From Prorocentrum cordatum (Eukaryota; Sar; Dinophyceae; Prorocentrales; Prorocentraceae), in contig CAUYUJ010014542.1 of NCBI GenBank assembly GCA_963575745.1, positions 41,001 through 105,000 on the forward strand: a stretch of DNA of 64,000 nt, written 5' to 3'. Numbering within the stretch: position 1 is the stretch's first letter; each line of letters opens with the position of its first letter. Below the pieces are notes generated by a model. It was not told where the DNA came from. It did not search any database and worked only from the letters and a program-made list of their open reading frames with translations. Shown here one piece after another: positions 10,995 through 21,035 of this stretch. The position numbers and the translations under genes are program-made.

Positions 10995-13900
10995 CTAAAA
11001 TTGATTAGACTTAGGTTTGTCTCTGTCCTCGGGACCCCGAAAGGGAACAAATTGCTTCACGTCATACTTAAATGACTGAGTGCCTGACATCACTTCCAGA
11101 AGCAGCTCCCGATCGATGCTTCCCTTTGTGTGCCCATCTGCGGTCATATCCCTAGTATCACACCATTGCACATTATGTACTATACCTATATCCATGAGCT
11201 CACGTATCCAGCTGATATGTCCAAGCAGAGTCCGTTCTGTAGGTATTTTGAGATCCCTGCTTGATAAAGATTTGTAGACGGACTCAGCGTCTATGGTAAG
11301 AGAGACTTTGATAGCAAGGCCTCCAACTTCACGCATGTCTCGTAGTTGTCGTGGAGTCAAAGCCCCTGCCTTAAGCTCGTGGAGAGTAATGAGCGTAGGG
11401 TAACACTCATCAAGGTTATGTGCGGCTGCAAGTGCCTCCGCAGCATAACTGGACCTCACCTGTAATCGGTGTGATTTGCATAGTCCGTCACAGAGGTGAA
11501 CGACGGACTTGCCTTGAGGCGAGTTTCCTCGCCGTAGTACGTTGGCCCCGCGTATGCCGTAGCCCTTGGTCTCGTCATCCTCCTCCCCGGTAAGCTTCCG
11601 ATACCCCGAATCGCTATGGATGTCAACTTCATTCGTCGGCTTCATCCGAGGGAAGGTGATGCGTTTCGGGCTGCTGATCAGCTTTCGCGTCACAGCATTC
11701 AAACGTCTGACTTGCAAATTGGTGGGCTCTTGAATTTTCTGAAGAGAGACCACATATACCATGAGCCAGATTTGGGTAAGAAGGGCATAGGCGAGGGCTC
11801 CTCGCAGGCTGACGAACATGTCGGTAATGAGTTTCGTGGCTTTGGCGTCGGCCGCCGCTCCTGTAAGTTCTGGGTGTGTGATAGGACGTAGTTGTTTAAT
11901 GTATTCGTCCTGGTCCATGATCACATCTCCCTGATCATTCTTAGTGTAGCGAACGGCGCAGTTCGTATATGTGTGCTTGTTGAGCTTGCATTTGCCAAAC
12001 ACCTTTTCGACACGTTGTACATAGTCGTCTATATTTTTCTCTAGACCTGTCATATTAATATCATCGACATGTTTTGCCGTCAGAAGGTCTTGGCTGAATT
12101 CAAATTCAGGATCGTAGCTGGTCGGTGTAAGTCCTATAGCTCGTGTGGTCGTACGAAGTTTGAGAGAGAACGCTCTTGGAGCGTCCTTAGTACCCGTTCC
12201 TGGTTTGAGGCATCTAAGACAGCGTCGACTTTCGTCGTAGGATGAGAAGCCGGGTAATGTACGAAGTACCTGAGCGCTTCCTGGTGGAAGAGTAAAGCAA
12301 ACCATGCGAGTTTCCTCGCCGGTGGCATGGGCAAGTTCCTCATAGGTCAAACCCTTGAGGAACGCCTTATCGATATCCATGGATGCTAAGATCCACTCTG
12401 GATGGCATGCCGCTTCACTTGCCAGGAGTCGTTGGGACTGCCTTCGGGCGGTTCCCGAGAATGTTTCCACATCAAAAGCCTCAGTATCCATAAATCCACG
12501 AAGGACCAGTCTGAGACGAATGGTTTTAACGTTCTCGGTACCCATCTTTACGAACTTCCACTTGTATACATATCTGGATGTCATGATGTTGGAAGCTTTG
12601 GATAAATCGTACATCTCAAAGCATCGATTATCAATCCAGATTTTGAGCTCAGTATATAAGGCTTCACTAACCTCCTTTGGATGTGCTGTTATGTCGGCTT
12701 TGGTTAGTAGATCATCTTCTTTGACAACCAGAGCACGTTTAGCAGCAGAGGATACATATACTCTCATCGTTGCGACCATATCGGTATCGAGCTGTGCAAG
12801 TTGAGTCTGATCCAACACTATTTTAGACATTTCTGATGTAAAGCATAGTTCAACGTAAGGACCGTATTCATCACTGTCTAGAGAGTAGCTCTCGTCGGCT
12901 GTGTTTGAACAAAGAGAGACTAGACAGGACTCAAATGATTTCGGCTCGTCTCCGAGCATATCTGATGATATAATATCATCTTCGTCCACAAATGCTGAAA
13001 CCAAAACACACTGGTCGGGCAGCATAGTTGTTGGGACGCAATAAAGATAATCATCGGTAATCGTCGTAGGATGCAGGTCCATACGTAGCTCGTCGTACCA
13101 CTCTTCCAGCATCATAGCTTCAATATTGTGTTCCTCATTTTCCTCATAGATTGTCGACAGACGGCCTTCGCTCGGCGATGAAGCGTCTGGTGTGTCTGGA
13201 GAAGGCCTGTTTCCAGGCGACTCGTGTTCTCCAGACGTGTTGCTTGGATGCTGATATTTAGCCAAATCGTCGTGAAATCCTAAGGAAGGGACACGTGAAG
13301 TCAAGCATTGAATAAGTCTGGAGTGAGTGCTACCAGTGATCTGAGAAATGTTTAAGCCAGTGCCCACGCATTCGTAATAGTGGAACGCCGGGCTGATGTC
13401 GTTGTCATAGTGGATCAGCGTAGACCCGGTGGCGTACTTTACTGCAGGTAAGCTTGACACACTCTTAGCCAATCGAACTGCTACTACATGTTCTACTCGG
13501 AAGTAATTCCGTACGAGATACTGTAGTGCTAAGTGTACGCGCGGGTGAAACTTGCTGTCGTCTGACAGATTAAGGTTTCCCTTGTAATCGGGGATATACC
13601 CGAAAACTTTGGCAGGTTTCCCTGCGCTGAGGTGTGCCACATAAGCAAGGACGGTTTGCATGGCCATATTATCCATGCCAAGTTCCCGTGTGAGGAGACA
13701 TTCGATGTATAGTGTGTGACGAGCATCAGGATACATCACAATTACCTCACGAGATCCTGCCTTGACAACAATATGTCCTCTTTCAGGCACGTTTCGGATC
13801 ACCGGGAATGGGCCGTTCCAGCCTCCATGGTCGTCCTTGGTGGCAGTAGGTCGGTGGTAGTCGACCAAATCCCCTGATGAGTAGAGGCGAGCACCATCAG

Positions 13901-15383
13901 GAGTCGTCTTAGCCCTAAGAGCCCGATTTGTCTTGGCTACAGCAGTAGCCTGAGTTATGGCTTCGAGGCTGACTTCCCTTACACGACGTTCTCGTTCGTG
14001 TCCTGAAGTCTCGGGTCCCTTGGGAAAGTCAAGGGTATCGAGATCAGGAAGGAAGGAGGGCTGACGTCCTGTGTGTGCCTGATATGGCGATACTCCGTTA
14101 TAAAACGTAAACGCATTAGTAACGAAGATGCCTTCCGCCAATACTCTAGTGAATACAACAGGGATGTTGTGTCTATTCAATTCTTCCTCAATCATGTGGA
14201 GGACGCCTCTGAGAATGCCGTTTCGTGACTCAATTGAAGTCGCGTGTTGGCCAGGAGCACGGATACGAAGTTCCGTGCCCTTATTGGCCATCATGGTTTT
14301 AGCGGCATCGTTATTCAGGGCGCCTTCTCCGTCTGAGTATAAAACTTTGAAGGGTCCGCGATAGGCAATCCAGCAATAGTGGTAGGCGTCGATGATAGTG
14401 TCACGTTCTCTGTCGGAAATCTCTAGGCCTGCTGCCAGGCGAATACAACGGTCCATAACATGAAATATGGTCCGTTTCTTGTAAAACATGAGGTCCATTT
14501 CCCCTTCATCGAGCCAGTTACCAGGGAGGCTTATCGATGGTAATGTTGAGTTTCCTGGACGTTCCCATGCTCTACATTCCCGACAGGTATCGCAGATTTC
14601 CTTGATCATGTTCAGTCGAACGTTATCAAGCCCCACCTTTTCGAGGATTAGCCTCATCTTTGGCTCCTTCGCATGATACCATCGCAGATGCAGTTTTCGG
14701 AGTTCCTTTTTCACAACATGGGGTTCGTGACTACGGAGACTCTGTAGACTGTGTTGGATGTCAAATCTCGTCCAGTCGGGTAGTCGTGGAGCCCCAGAGC
14801 CGGTGGAGGCAAGAGGGTTCCTTGTAGCTCTCCGTAGTTGATCCCCTGTGTTGACTGCGTCTGGAGGTGGTGGTACGCCTTGTAGACGTCCGCGGCGGGC
14901 CGCTACCTGTGGCGTGTCACTAGAAGACGCAGAAGGCGTGTTTCCACGCTCGGGGGCGTCTCGTAGTAGGTCGTAGCTGCTAGTACCAGATGTCGGATCG
15001 ACGTTACCGAAGGATCGTGGTCGCGGTGGCCTGGCGCGTGCGCCTTGGCGGCCACCTGAAGCTGAAGCTTGGCCCTCACCAGGTTTAGGTAAGGGTTTCC
15101 ACCAAGCTGGCACGGCTTTGCCTTCGGGGTCGTGGTCGTCTGGTAGTTTAAATGGTTCAGCAAAACGACATTTACCAGGTTCGGTATCAAGGTGGTTCTT
15201 AACACCCTTGCTTCTCGTAAGATCCCTTTGACATGCTGGACATGGCCAATATACAGAGATGGAGTCATGATATTTGCACTGCGTAGGGTCTCTGTTATGG
15301 CTAGGACTGTCCTTTCGGACGTTGTCGATGCATGCCGGGCACGTAGCCACCTTTGGGATGATACGATCCCCGATGCGTCTCAT
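10995..15383 (-). CDS. Copia integrase, reverse transcriptase and RNase H polyprotein
   Basis: The product is 1462 aa with an ATG start that overlaps the stop of the upstream frame (ATGA, 15380-15383). The N-terminus has two Cys/His clusters (CPACIDN, CPACQRD). Integrase: an HHCC-like region ending CDTCREC, then the catalytic triad in MDLMFYKK (about residue 295), LYSDGEG (about 349) and SIESRNG (about 383). RT (RVT_2 type): MDIDKAFLKG (about 1003) and KHVDD (about 1103), the copia YVDD box with His for Tyr. RNase H: VDIHSDSGYR (about 1255), SSYAAEALAA, LTIDAES and CDTRDMTADGHTKG (about 1410). All key acidic residues are present and there is no internal stop, so the enzyme module looks intact. 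Translation probably depends on reinitiation at the ATGA overlap. Confidence 0.95.
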   Translation of the reverse strand: MRRIGDRIIPKVATCPACIDNVRKDSPSHNRDPTQCKYHDSISVYWPCPACQRDLTRSKGVKNHLDTEPGKCRFAEPFKLPDDHDPEGKAVPAWWKPLPKPGEGQASASGGRQGARARPPRPRSFGNVDPTSGTSSYDLLRDAPERGNTPSASSSDTPQVAARRGRLQGVPPPPDAVNTGDQLRRATRNPLASTGSGAPRLPDWTRFDIQHSLQSLRSHEPHVVKKELRKLHLRWYHAKEPKMRLILEKVGLDNVRLNMIKEICDTCRECRAWERPGNSTLPSISLPGNWLDEGEMDLMFYKKRTIFHVMDRCIRLAAGLEISDRERDTIIDAYHYCWIAYRGPFKVLYSDGEGALNNDAAKTMMANKGTELRIRAPGQHATSIESRNGILRGVLHMIEEELNRHNIPVVFTRVLAEGIFVTNAFTFYNGVSPYQAHTGRQPSFLPDLDTLDFPKGPETSGHERERRVREVSLEAITQATAVAKTNRALRAKTTPDGARLYSSGDLVDYHRPTATKDDHGGWNGPFPVIRNVPERGHIVVKAGSREVIVMYPDARHTLYIECLLTRELGMDNMAMQTVLAYVAHLSAGKPAKVFGYIPDYKGNLNLSDDSKFHPRVHLALQYLVRNYFRVEHVVAVRLAKSVSSLPAVKYATGSTLIHYDNDISPAFHYYECVGTGLNISQITGSTHSRLIQCLTSRVPSLGFHDDLAKYQHPSNTSGEHESPGNRPSPDTPDASSPSEGRLSTIYEENEEHNIEAMMLEEWYDELRMDLHPTTITDDYLYCVPTTMLPDQCVLVSAFVDEDDIISSDMLGDEPKSFESCLVSLCSNTADESYSLDSDEYGPYVELCFTSEMSKIVLDQTQLAQLDTDMVATMRVYVSSAAKRALVVKEDDLLTKADITAHPKEVSEALYTELKIWIDNRCFEMYDLSKASNIMTSRYVYKWKFVKMGTENVKTIRLRLVLRGFMDTEAFDVETFSGTARRQSQRLLASEAACHPEWILASMDIDKAFLKGLTYEELAHATGEETRMVCFTLPPGSAQVLRTLPGFSSYDESRRCLRCLKPGTGTKDAPRAFSLKLRTTTRAIGLTPTSYDPEFEFSQDLLTAKHVDDINMTGLEKNIDDYVQRVEKVFGKCKLNKHTYTNCAVRYTKNDQGDVIMDQDEYIKQLRPITHPELTGAAADAKATKLITDMFVSLRGALAYALLTQIWLMVYVVSLQKIQEPTNLQVRRLNAVTRKLISSPKRITFPRMKPTNEVDIHSDSGYRKLTGEEDDETKGYGIRGANVLRRGNSPQGKSVVHLCDGLCKSHRLQVRSSYAAEALAAAHNLDECYPTLITLHELKAGALTPRQLRDMREVGGLAIKVSLTIDAESVYKSLSSRDLKIPTERTLLGHISWIRELMDIGIVHNVQWCDTRDMTADGHTKGSIDRELLLEVMSGTQSFKYDVKQFVPFRGPEDRDKPKSNQF

Positions 15384-17497
15384 ACCTTCGCCTGGTTCAG
15401 CTTGCTCAGGAAGGTCGGCAGGATAAGCATGTGCAGACTTATAGGCGCGTTTCCGCGCGTAGTGTCAATGGCTTTCGCCAGATAGACGGCTTCCACGAAG
15501 GCAGACTGCAGTCGTCGAGTATATCTTTGTGCTAGTGAAAGCTCGGTGTTGCACGGTTGTGCGTGCACATGCTGACCGTTGCACTTGAGTCGCTCAAAGG
15601 GTTTAAGAATTGTCTCGTCGTTGCTGGTGATATTTGTCGGCTTCTTAATATAGTCACCAGTCGTATCCTTAAGTCCCGTAGCGCATTGGTCAATGCGCAC
15701 GGTTGTAATGTGTGGTCGGTTGGCAAGCTTCGTCCATGGAGAGATATCGTCCACCCATGTTCCTGTAGGTTGTTCGCGTATAAACCACCTCTGAGCGTCA
15801 TCTTGGGTTACAGCAATTTTACCACAGTAAATTATGTGTGGTAAGTCTTCTCTGTGGTGCTGTTCCCAAGTGTTATAGTTGACTTTGTAGTTATAGTAAG
15901 ATGGTGGTCCTGTGGTGCGGCAGCTGGGTTGCAGCATGGCAACTCGTACGTAGCATATCTTAAAGTAATGATCTATAACCTGCTGCACCGAGGGGTCTCC
16001 CAGGTCGACATATGTAGTCTTGTCCAAGTTGCCGCCTGAGGAAAGTCCCCTTGAGAAGGCAAGCTCTGAGATGCCACCCTCGCCGCCACAAAGCTCCAAC
16101 ATATCCACGCAGTTGTTATGGCCGTAGCATAGTGTAGCAACTATGCTGTATATGTTAGCGTGTGTGTCGGGCATAGATGTGGGGAGGGTAAGGAACAGGT
16201 CATCGTCCTCGTCGGAGCTTATCAGCTCAACAGGGACGTCAGTACTCCAGATTGCCATAAGATCCTGTCCGAGTCCTGACAAGTCGTCGCCGCAATCGTC
16301 ATTTCCGTCTTCGACGTGCTTTTTAATGCGGCGAGGCTTGATGCCTGCTTCCTTTTCGGCTTTGAGCCTCTCCTTCTGTTTTATACGCGATTCAGTGGGT
16401 AAAGCTTGTTCGTCTTGTTCGTCGGTCTGTGTACTCATTGTCGTGGTTGAATGGGTACATGCGTCAATCGCCAGAGTCGGGAGGGGGAGAGAACAGTCAT
16501 CTATGATGACGCGTCGATGTTTCTGTGGTGATTGAGTCGGCTCGTTTCCGAGCAAGACCGGTTCCTCGGGTTGCCAATACAACCGAGTACTGATGTTGGC
16601 AACCCCTGCAGGTAATGGTGCATGCCAATCATACCCTGTTGGTTGATCGGTAACTGAGATATCTTGAATAACCGCGTTGGTATCCAGGTTGATTGTTACA
16701 CGTCGGATGACTTCAGACCATTTTGGTCCTCCCTTATGAGTCGTCACGTAGTGACGGGTATTATGGTCTGTACGTGTATACGTATTTAAGTATACGGGCA
16801 CGTTTCCGTGCGTGGTGGTGCTCCCCAGGATTTTGTCGTTCAAGTGACGGATGAGTATAGTGCGTGTCTGAGCCCGCCATTCAGCATGTCGTACTGTATG
16901 GCCGTACCAATCCAACACATGTTGTGGTATGGCCTGCTTACAGGTACATGTCCACAGCTTCGAGCTGATCGGTATAGATGATGCTACCTGCATATAGGTA
17001 CCGCTTGGTGTACTGTCTTGCATATTGAACCGAATACCGAAATGACACAGACGCATCCGTATTACTGACAACTTTAGATCTTCCAGGGTATCACGTACTG
17101 GAGATAACTTCCAAACATATCCTGGGGGACCAAATATTATAATCTTCATGCGGAGTTTCTTGGCTTTAATCAACAGGTTCTGGATACGTGACCAATGTGG
17201 GGCCACTCTCTTTCCTGGAGTTCGTACGTACCAGTCACCCGGAGTACTAATCCATATGAGAGTGTAATCTCCACTGATCACCGCACCTAGGTAGTTTGTG
17301 CCCACGCTTGTCATAAGTTCGTTGTGGGAAATACGATCACAAATATAACCTCGTGTGCGGAGGTCGGCACATGCCTCCCTCGTATCTTCGATGACAAAAG
17401 CCCTCTTACTAAGGCAGGTTACCCCGCTGTCCTTGTTACCCCCCGGCTTTTCAGCCAACAGGCAAGGCGACGAGGGGGCGACGTCGCCCTGCCATCT
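15380..17497 (-). CDS. Methyltransferase-like accessory region of the copia polyprotein
   Basis: About 705 codons in the same frame as the protease frame upstream, separated from it by a single UGA (17500-17498). The first half (GDYTLIWISTPGDW, IIIFGPPGYVW, LWTCTCKQA) resembles an accessory domain of dinoflagellate copia polyproteins. The second half has motifs in the order of a cytosine-C5 methyltransferase: DMLELCGGEGGIS (about residue 450, motif-I-like), LQPSC (about 507, in place of PC), REQPTGTWV (about 560, in place of ENV), then RIDQCATGL and KKPTNITSN. Capture of cytosine methyltransferases by eukaryotic retrotransposons, including in Symbiodinium, has been reported; membership of that class is an inference here. 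There is no ATG near the beginning, so UGA readthrough or a non-AUG start is needed. Confidence 0.65.
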   Translation of the reverse strand, partial: RWQGDVAPSSPCLLAEKPGGNKDSGVTCLSKRAFVIEDTREACADLRTRGYICDRISHNELMTSVGTNYLGAVISGDYTLIWISTPGDWYVRTPGKRVAPHWSRIQNLLIKAKKLRMKIIIFGPPGYVWKLSPVRDTLEDLKLSVIRMRLCHFGIRFNMQDSTPSGTYMQVASSIPISSKLWTCTCKQAIPQHVLDWYGHTVRHAEWRAQTRTILIRHLNDKILGSTTTHGNVPVYLNTYTRTDHNTRHYVTTHKGGPKWSEVIRRVTINLDTNAVIQDISVTDQPTGYDWHAPLPAGVANISTRLYWQPEEPVLLGNEPTQSPQKHRRVIIDDCSLPLPTLAIDACTHSTTTMSTQTDEQDEQALPTESRIKQKERLKAEKEAGIKPRRIKKHVEDGNDDCGDDLSGLGQDLMAIWSTDVPVELISSDEDDDLFLTLPTSMPDTHANIYSIVATLCYGHNNCVDMLELCGGEGGISELAFSRGLSSGGNLDKTTYVDLGDPSVQQVIDHYFKICYVRVAMLQPSCRTTGPPSYYNYKVNYNTWEQHHREDLPHIIYCGKIAVTQDDAQRWFIREQPTGTWVDDISPWTKLANRPHITTVRIDQCATGLKDTTGDYIKKPTNITSNDETILKPFERLKCNGQHVHAQPCNTELSLAQRYTRRLQSAFVEAVYLAKAIDTTRGNAPISLHMLILPTFLSKLNQAKV

Positions 17498-20400
17498 TCA
17501 AGATGAAGAAGATGTGCCTACAATATCTGCCAGCATCTGGGCTTCCCTCAGATGCTGGAGCTCAGCACTGCAGCGCGCCGTGGCCTCAGAGGCGGATTGC
17601 TCCGCAAATGCTGTCAGCATCGATGGATTATCCATCAGCTGTTTCAGCACGCCTTTGGACCTAGCGTCGCTGACCGTATGCAATTCACGATTAGTGTATC
17701 CCATCACTATTTTACGGCGGGACTGCACAGCGTCCATGGGTACACTACCAACATGCAGGGCCAGTGTCCTGGCAACGAAACAATCGAACGTCTCGAGATC
17801 GTTGATGTTGTCGCCTCGCATGGTGGCCTTGGCGAGCGTCTCCATCAACCCCTGGGGCAGGTTTCCCTGCAATTGATTGCGCTCCTGCGCTGGGGTCGGC
17901 TCGCCTGTCAGCACTGTCTGGAAGGACGTGCTGCTTGAGCTCGAGGCGGGTTGCCCCGCAGCTCCAAAACAGTCACACCTGATCGACAGATGCCCTGACG
18001 GCAACTTTGTCGTCGGCATGATTTTGGAGCCTTCTGGGAGCTCCATTTTGACCTGCCCCTTACCAGGGAATATCAGCTTTTCCTGGCCTCGTTCAAGCAC
18101 GATGATCGTGCGTTTGTCCTGCATACTATCGAGACCTAGGATGGCCGGCAGGTCCTTACCACAGCCTGACACAATGTTCGTCTTGTATGAACCGAGTTGG
18201 GCCGACCCATGGTACTCGCAGGCAATACTGAATGTGCCTACGGTATCCGCTGGGGCCGACCCTTCTCCCACTCCGTTGATATTCAAACGAGAGCGGGGCT
18301 CGAACGTACAAGTACGGCCATGTGCCTCGGCAGCCTGGACGAACTTACGGCTCGTGTTCTCGCCCATGATGTTGATCTTCGAACCGACGTCGATGAGTAT
18401 GGAATTTCCACCATCATCCAAGAACGTCTTACTCGGCTGCTTGATGTGCACAATTTCTGAAGTGTCGGTTGTGTCGGTAGGCGGGTTTCCCCGCGGCACA
18501 TTCGTACTCCCTGGCGGGTTACCCCGCACGACACTGGCATGCGACTCGCTCTCGGCCATGCGTGCCAGGTCAATGTACTGGAAGTACGACACGTGCTGGG
18601 CGTGATCACCACGCTCCTCCCGCCAGTTGGCATACTCATCACGTATGCTCATATACTGCTCGCGGGTAGTGCGCCTTATCAGCGTTAGGTACGAGTGAAG
18701 GGCGATGTCTTGCAGCCCCTCGTTCGTGACGTGATCCCGGTACCGCAGCCACTCCTCGAACTCCTCATTCGTCGCTGAGATGTTGACGGCCCTGGCTGCT
18801 GTTGCTGCTGACGCCGCTGAGGATTCTGATAGGTCTAACGACGGACTATCAGTTTCAGGATTATTGGCATCTAGCATAAATGTTGTGTGCGTATTATCCA
18901 TCTGATTCTGGAAATGTCGTACACGCAACTCGCGCAGCTGATCAGGGCCCAGTGACATCTCAGCCTCGCCTCCACTCTGGGGAGACATCTGAGGAGTATC
19001 ATGCAGGTTTCCCTGCTGAGGCGCCGTCATCGGGATAAGCTGATCAAAATATCCCGTTTCCATAGGCGGCCTTACCTCTTCAGGCAGGTATCCCTGCTGT
19101 TGTGACGGAACTGTCTGCATAGCTAGCATCCTGGACGTCATCTCCTCCACCATGCTCCTCAGCTCCCGCAGCTCTCTCGCTGACTGCTCAGGAGTCTGAC
19201 TAAAGGAGCCGGTCCATGGGAAGGATGATGCTATAATGCCAGGTGCTCGACAGATAGCACATGGTGGCTGCTGGGGATCTCCCTCACGCTGATTTGCGAC
19301 GTGGCCCACCACATTGGAATTCCAGCATCCCTCGTGGAATAGGTGATTGCACCTCAGGCGGTAGACGCTATCCCTGGGCTGAAATTCTTCGAGGCATACC
19401 GCACAGGTATCTTCCATCCCAGTGAAGACTTCTACGTCTGCTACCCTGGGATATACCCGCCGCTGCCTCTCCAATACCGTCTCGGAGGGCATGAAGGCTG
19501 ATGGGGGTGTCCCCGTTGGATTCAGCACTTCCTGCACTTCGACATTTGGCATGGAAGTGGTAGGAGTCACGGCGGGCGAGTTTCCTCGCAAAGGTGAGCC
19601 CCTGTTCCTCACCACATCAAGTGCAGCTGCACGTGACTGATCCCGTACGCTTTGCACCGCCTGCCTCCTCCTGAAACATGCCTGCTGAGTGTGGTGTGTC
19701 TGTCTGATGTAGTCAGGCACGCCCCTACTGCCAGACGATATTGAATGGGCAGTGGGCTGAACAACCACCTCTGGTGATGTTGGTGAAGGCATAAAGGCCA
19801 TGTGCGGGTACATGGAATGGTCGCTGCAGCGCACATTAGTGAGGTTATGCATCTGATCCGCCAATTCACGAACAAATTTGTTCGGAACCCTTGACCCGTC
19901 AGGGTATAATGGCGAATTCATCTGCGTTGGTGGTGGCCTCTGGCCCTGAGACATGCTCGGATGGGCGTTGAACGCCGGGATAAAGGCTCGTTGCCGAGCA
20001 GGGTCCCGTGGGTTGGGACCCTCAGGTTCCCAGGACCAGGCTGGCCTCCACCTCTGCCCACTTGGGTGAGGCAGATTATGGTTCTGCACCTGCTGCACCG
20101 CGGCCGCCACTCTTGAGCGATAGTCGTCAGGTACACCCGCCCTGTGGTGGCTTGGTGTACCAGGCAGGTTTCCCTGCTGACTCGTTGGCGTGCCGGGCGG
20201 CATCATGTTGAGGAGGGCTGTGCTGTGATCAGCCCTAGCCGCAGCTATCCTCTCCATGAGTGTGCCGTTTGCGGCAGGGCGGACAGGTGTCCCGAATGGG
20301 GATTGTGCCGGTGGTGTGCCCAATGGAGTCATGCCCCTTGGAGTGTGCATGCTCTGAGTAGGGCTTCCATGCATTGGTTCAAACCGAGCAGGTCCGCTTG

Positions 20401-20836
20401 TAGGCAGGTTTCCCTGCATGGCCTGACGATTTCTCGTAGCCATAGCGGACATTGCTCCCTGGCCTGCGGCCCAGGGATCCTGCTGGTATAACCTGTCCGC
20501 CAGCTGTTCTACCTGGTCAGGGTTCAGCGCGGCTGCGATCTGATCCAGGTCCGAGGTACTAATGGCCTGCCAAGACACGGCACTAGGCCCTTGGCTTGGG
20601 GCACGGCTTGGAGCCGCGCTCCCGGCCTCACTCTCGGTGATCATGAAGATCCGAAAGATCTCAGGCTGGTTTCCCAGCTGGGTAGGGCTGTAGTGGTCCC
20701 CAACTTCCCTGTGGGGGTAGACCATGGGGGGGTCGACGCCCTCCTTGGTCTTGGGACCACTGGTACTTAACGCTGGAAGTACCAACGTCAGCCCACCTGT
20801 CAGGAGCAGACATCGTTGCGACAGAGACTCGCGCAT
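17498..20836 (-). CDS. RING-H2 finger and aspartic protease protein of the copia element
   Basis: 1112 aa from ATG at 20836, ending in UGA followed in frame by the methyltransferase-like region. The N-terminal ~30 residues are hydrophobic (LLLTGGLTLVLPAL). The middle is Pro/Gln/Met-rich. A RING-H2 finger lies at about residues 472-535: CAVCLEEF, then RCNHLFHEGCW, then CAICRAPG (C3H2C3 spacing). A short coiled-coil-like segment (SARELRELRSMVEEMTSRM) follows. The retroviral-type protease has ILIDVGSKINIMG (about 810-823; DVG where D-S/T-G is usual) and LPAILGLDSM (about 893-903). Eleven GNRA hairpins fall inside the frame, giving repeated QGNLP, RGNPP and related motifs. RING-H2 is a typical E3-ligase fold; its role in a retrotransposon is unknown. 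Confidence 0.85.
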   Translation of the reverse strand: MRESLSQRCLLLTGGLTLVLPALSTSGPKTKEGVDPPMVYPHREVGDHYSPTQLGNQPEIFRIFMITESEAGSAAPSRAPSQGPSAVSWQAISTSDLDQIAAALNPDQVEQLADRLYQQDPWAAGQGAMSAMATRNRQAMQGNLPTSGPARFEPMHGSPTQSMHTPRGMTPLGTPPAQSPFGTPVRPAANGTLMERIAAARADHSTALLNMMPPGTPTSQQGNLPGTPSHHRAGVPDDYRSRVAAAVQQVQNHNLPHPSGQRWRPAWSWEPEGPNPRDPARQRAFIPAFNAHPSMSQGQRPPPTQMNSPLYPDGSRVPNKFVRELADQMHNLTNVRCSDHSMYPHMAFMPSPTSPEVVVQPTAHSISSGSRGVPDYIRQTHHTQQACFRRRQAVQSVRDQSRAAALDVVRNRGSPLRGNSPAVTPTTSMPNVEVQEVLNPTGTPPSAFMPSETVLERQRRVYPRVADVEVFTGMEDTCAVCLEEFQPRDSVYRLRCNHLFHEGCWNSNVVGHVANQREGDPQQPPCAICRAPGIIASSFPWTGSFSQTPEQSARELRELRSMVEEMTSRMLAMQTVPSQQQGYLPEEVRPPMETGYFDQLIPMTAPQQGNLHDTPQMSPQSGGEAEMSLGPDQLRELRVRHFQNQMDNTHTTFMLDANNPETDSPSLDLSESSAASAATAARAVNISATNEEFEEWLRYRDHVTNEGLQDIALHSYLTLIRRTTREQYMSIRDEYANWREERGDHAQHVSYFQYIDLARMAESESHASVVRGNPPGSTNVPRGNPPTDTTDTSEIVHIKQPSKTFLDDGGNSILIDVGSKINIMGENTSRKFVQAAEAHGRTCTFEPRSRLNINGVGEGSAPADTVGTFSIACEYHGSAQLGSYKTNIVSGCGKDLPAILGLDSMQDKRTIIVLERGQEKLIFPGKGQVKMELPEGSKIMPTTKLPSGHLSIRCDCFGAAGQPASSSSSTSFQTVLTGEPTPAQERNQLQGNLPQGLMETLAKATMRGDNINDLETFDCFVARTLALHVGSVPMDAVQSRRKIVMGYTNRELHTVSDARSKGVLKQLMDNPSMLTAFAEQSASEATARCSAELQHLREAQMLADIVGTSSSS

Positions 20837-21035
20837 GGCGGCTCCCCAAATACTCTGGATTACGCCATTGCCTTCCTGTGGTCAGATCCTCTACATGAGA
20901 GATGTAATACGGTTCAATGATACCGTTATCTCCCTCGGACAAGAGGACTCCGTTATCGGACCAACAGAACTTCATACCATCTTGTATGGCCTGACGCCAA
21001 TCTACGAAGATGATGATGTTGAATCTGGGTCCCAC
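20661..21035 (-). CDS. Tpt1/KptA-like domain, C-terminal end, plus tail
   Basis: Open frame in -1 relative to the preceding one, overlapping it by 34 nt; no ATG. The segment FNIIIFVDWRQAIQDGMKF followed by SDNGVLLSEG corresponds to the last strands of Tpt1/KptA (the FYxSxNGVxLT region). The remaining ~70 codons are Gln/Pro-rich and overlap the start of the next frame in the element. Confidence 0.7.
   Translation of the reverse strand: MGPRFNIIIFVDWRQAIQDGMKFCWSDNGVLLSEGDNGIIEPYYISHVEDLTTGRQWRNPEYLGSRHARVSVATMSAPDRWADVGTSSVKYQWSQDQGGRRPPHGLPPQGSWGPLQPYPAGKPA

Noticed and set aside
17476-17489. GGGCGACGTCGCCC palindrome as another family member
   Set aside because: The stem lacks the GC ends and the loop ACGT is not of the GNRA class.
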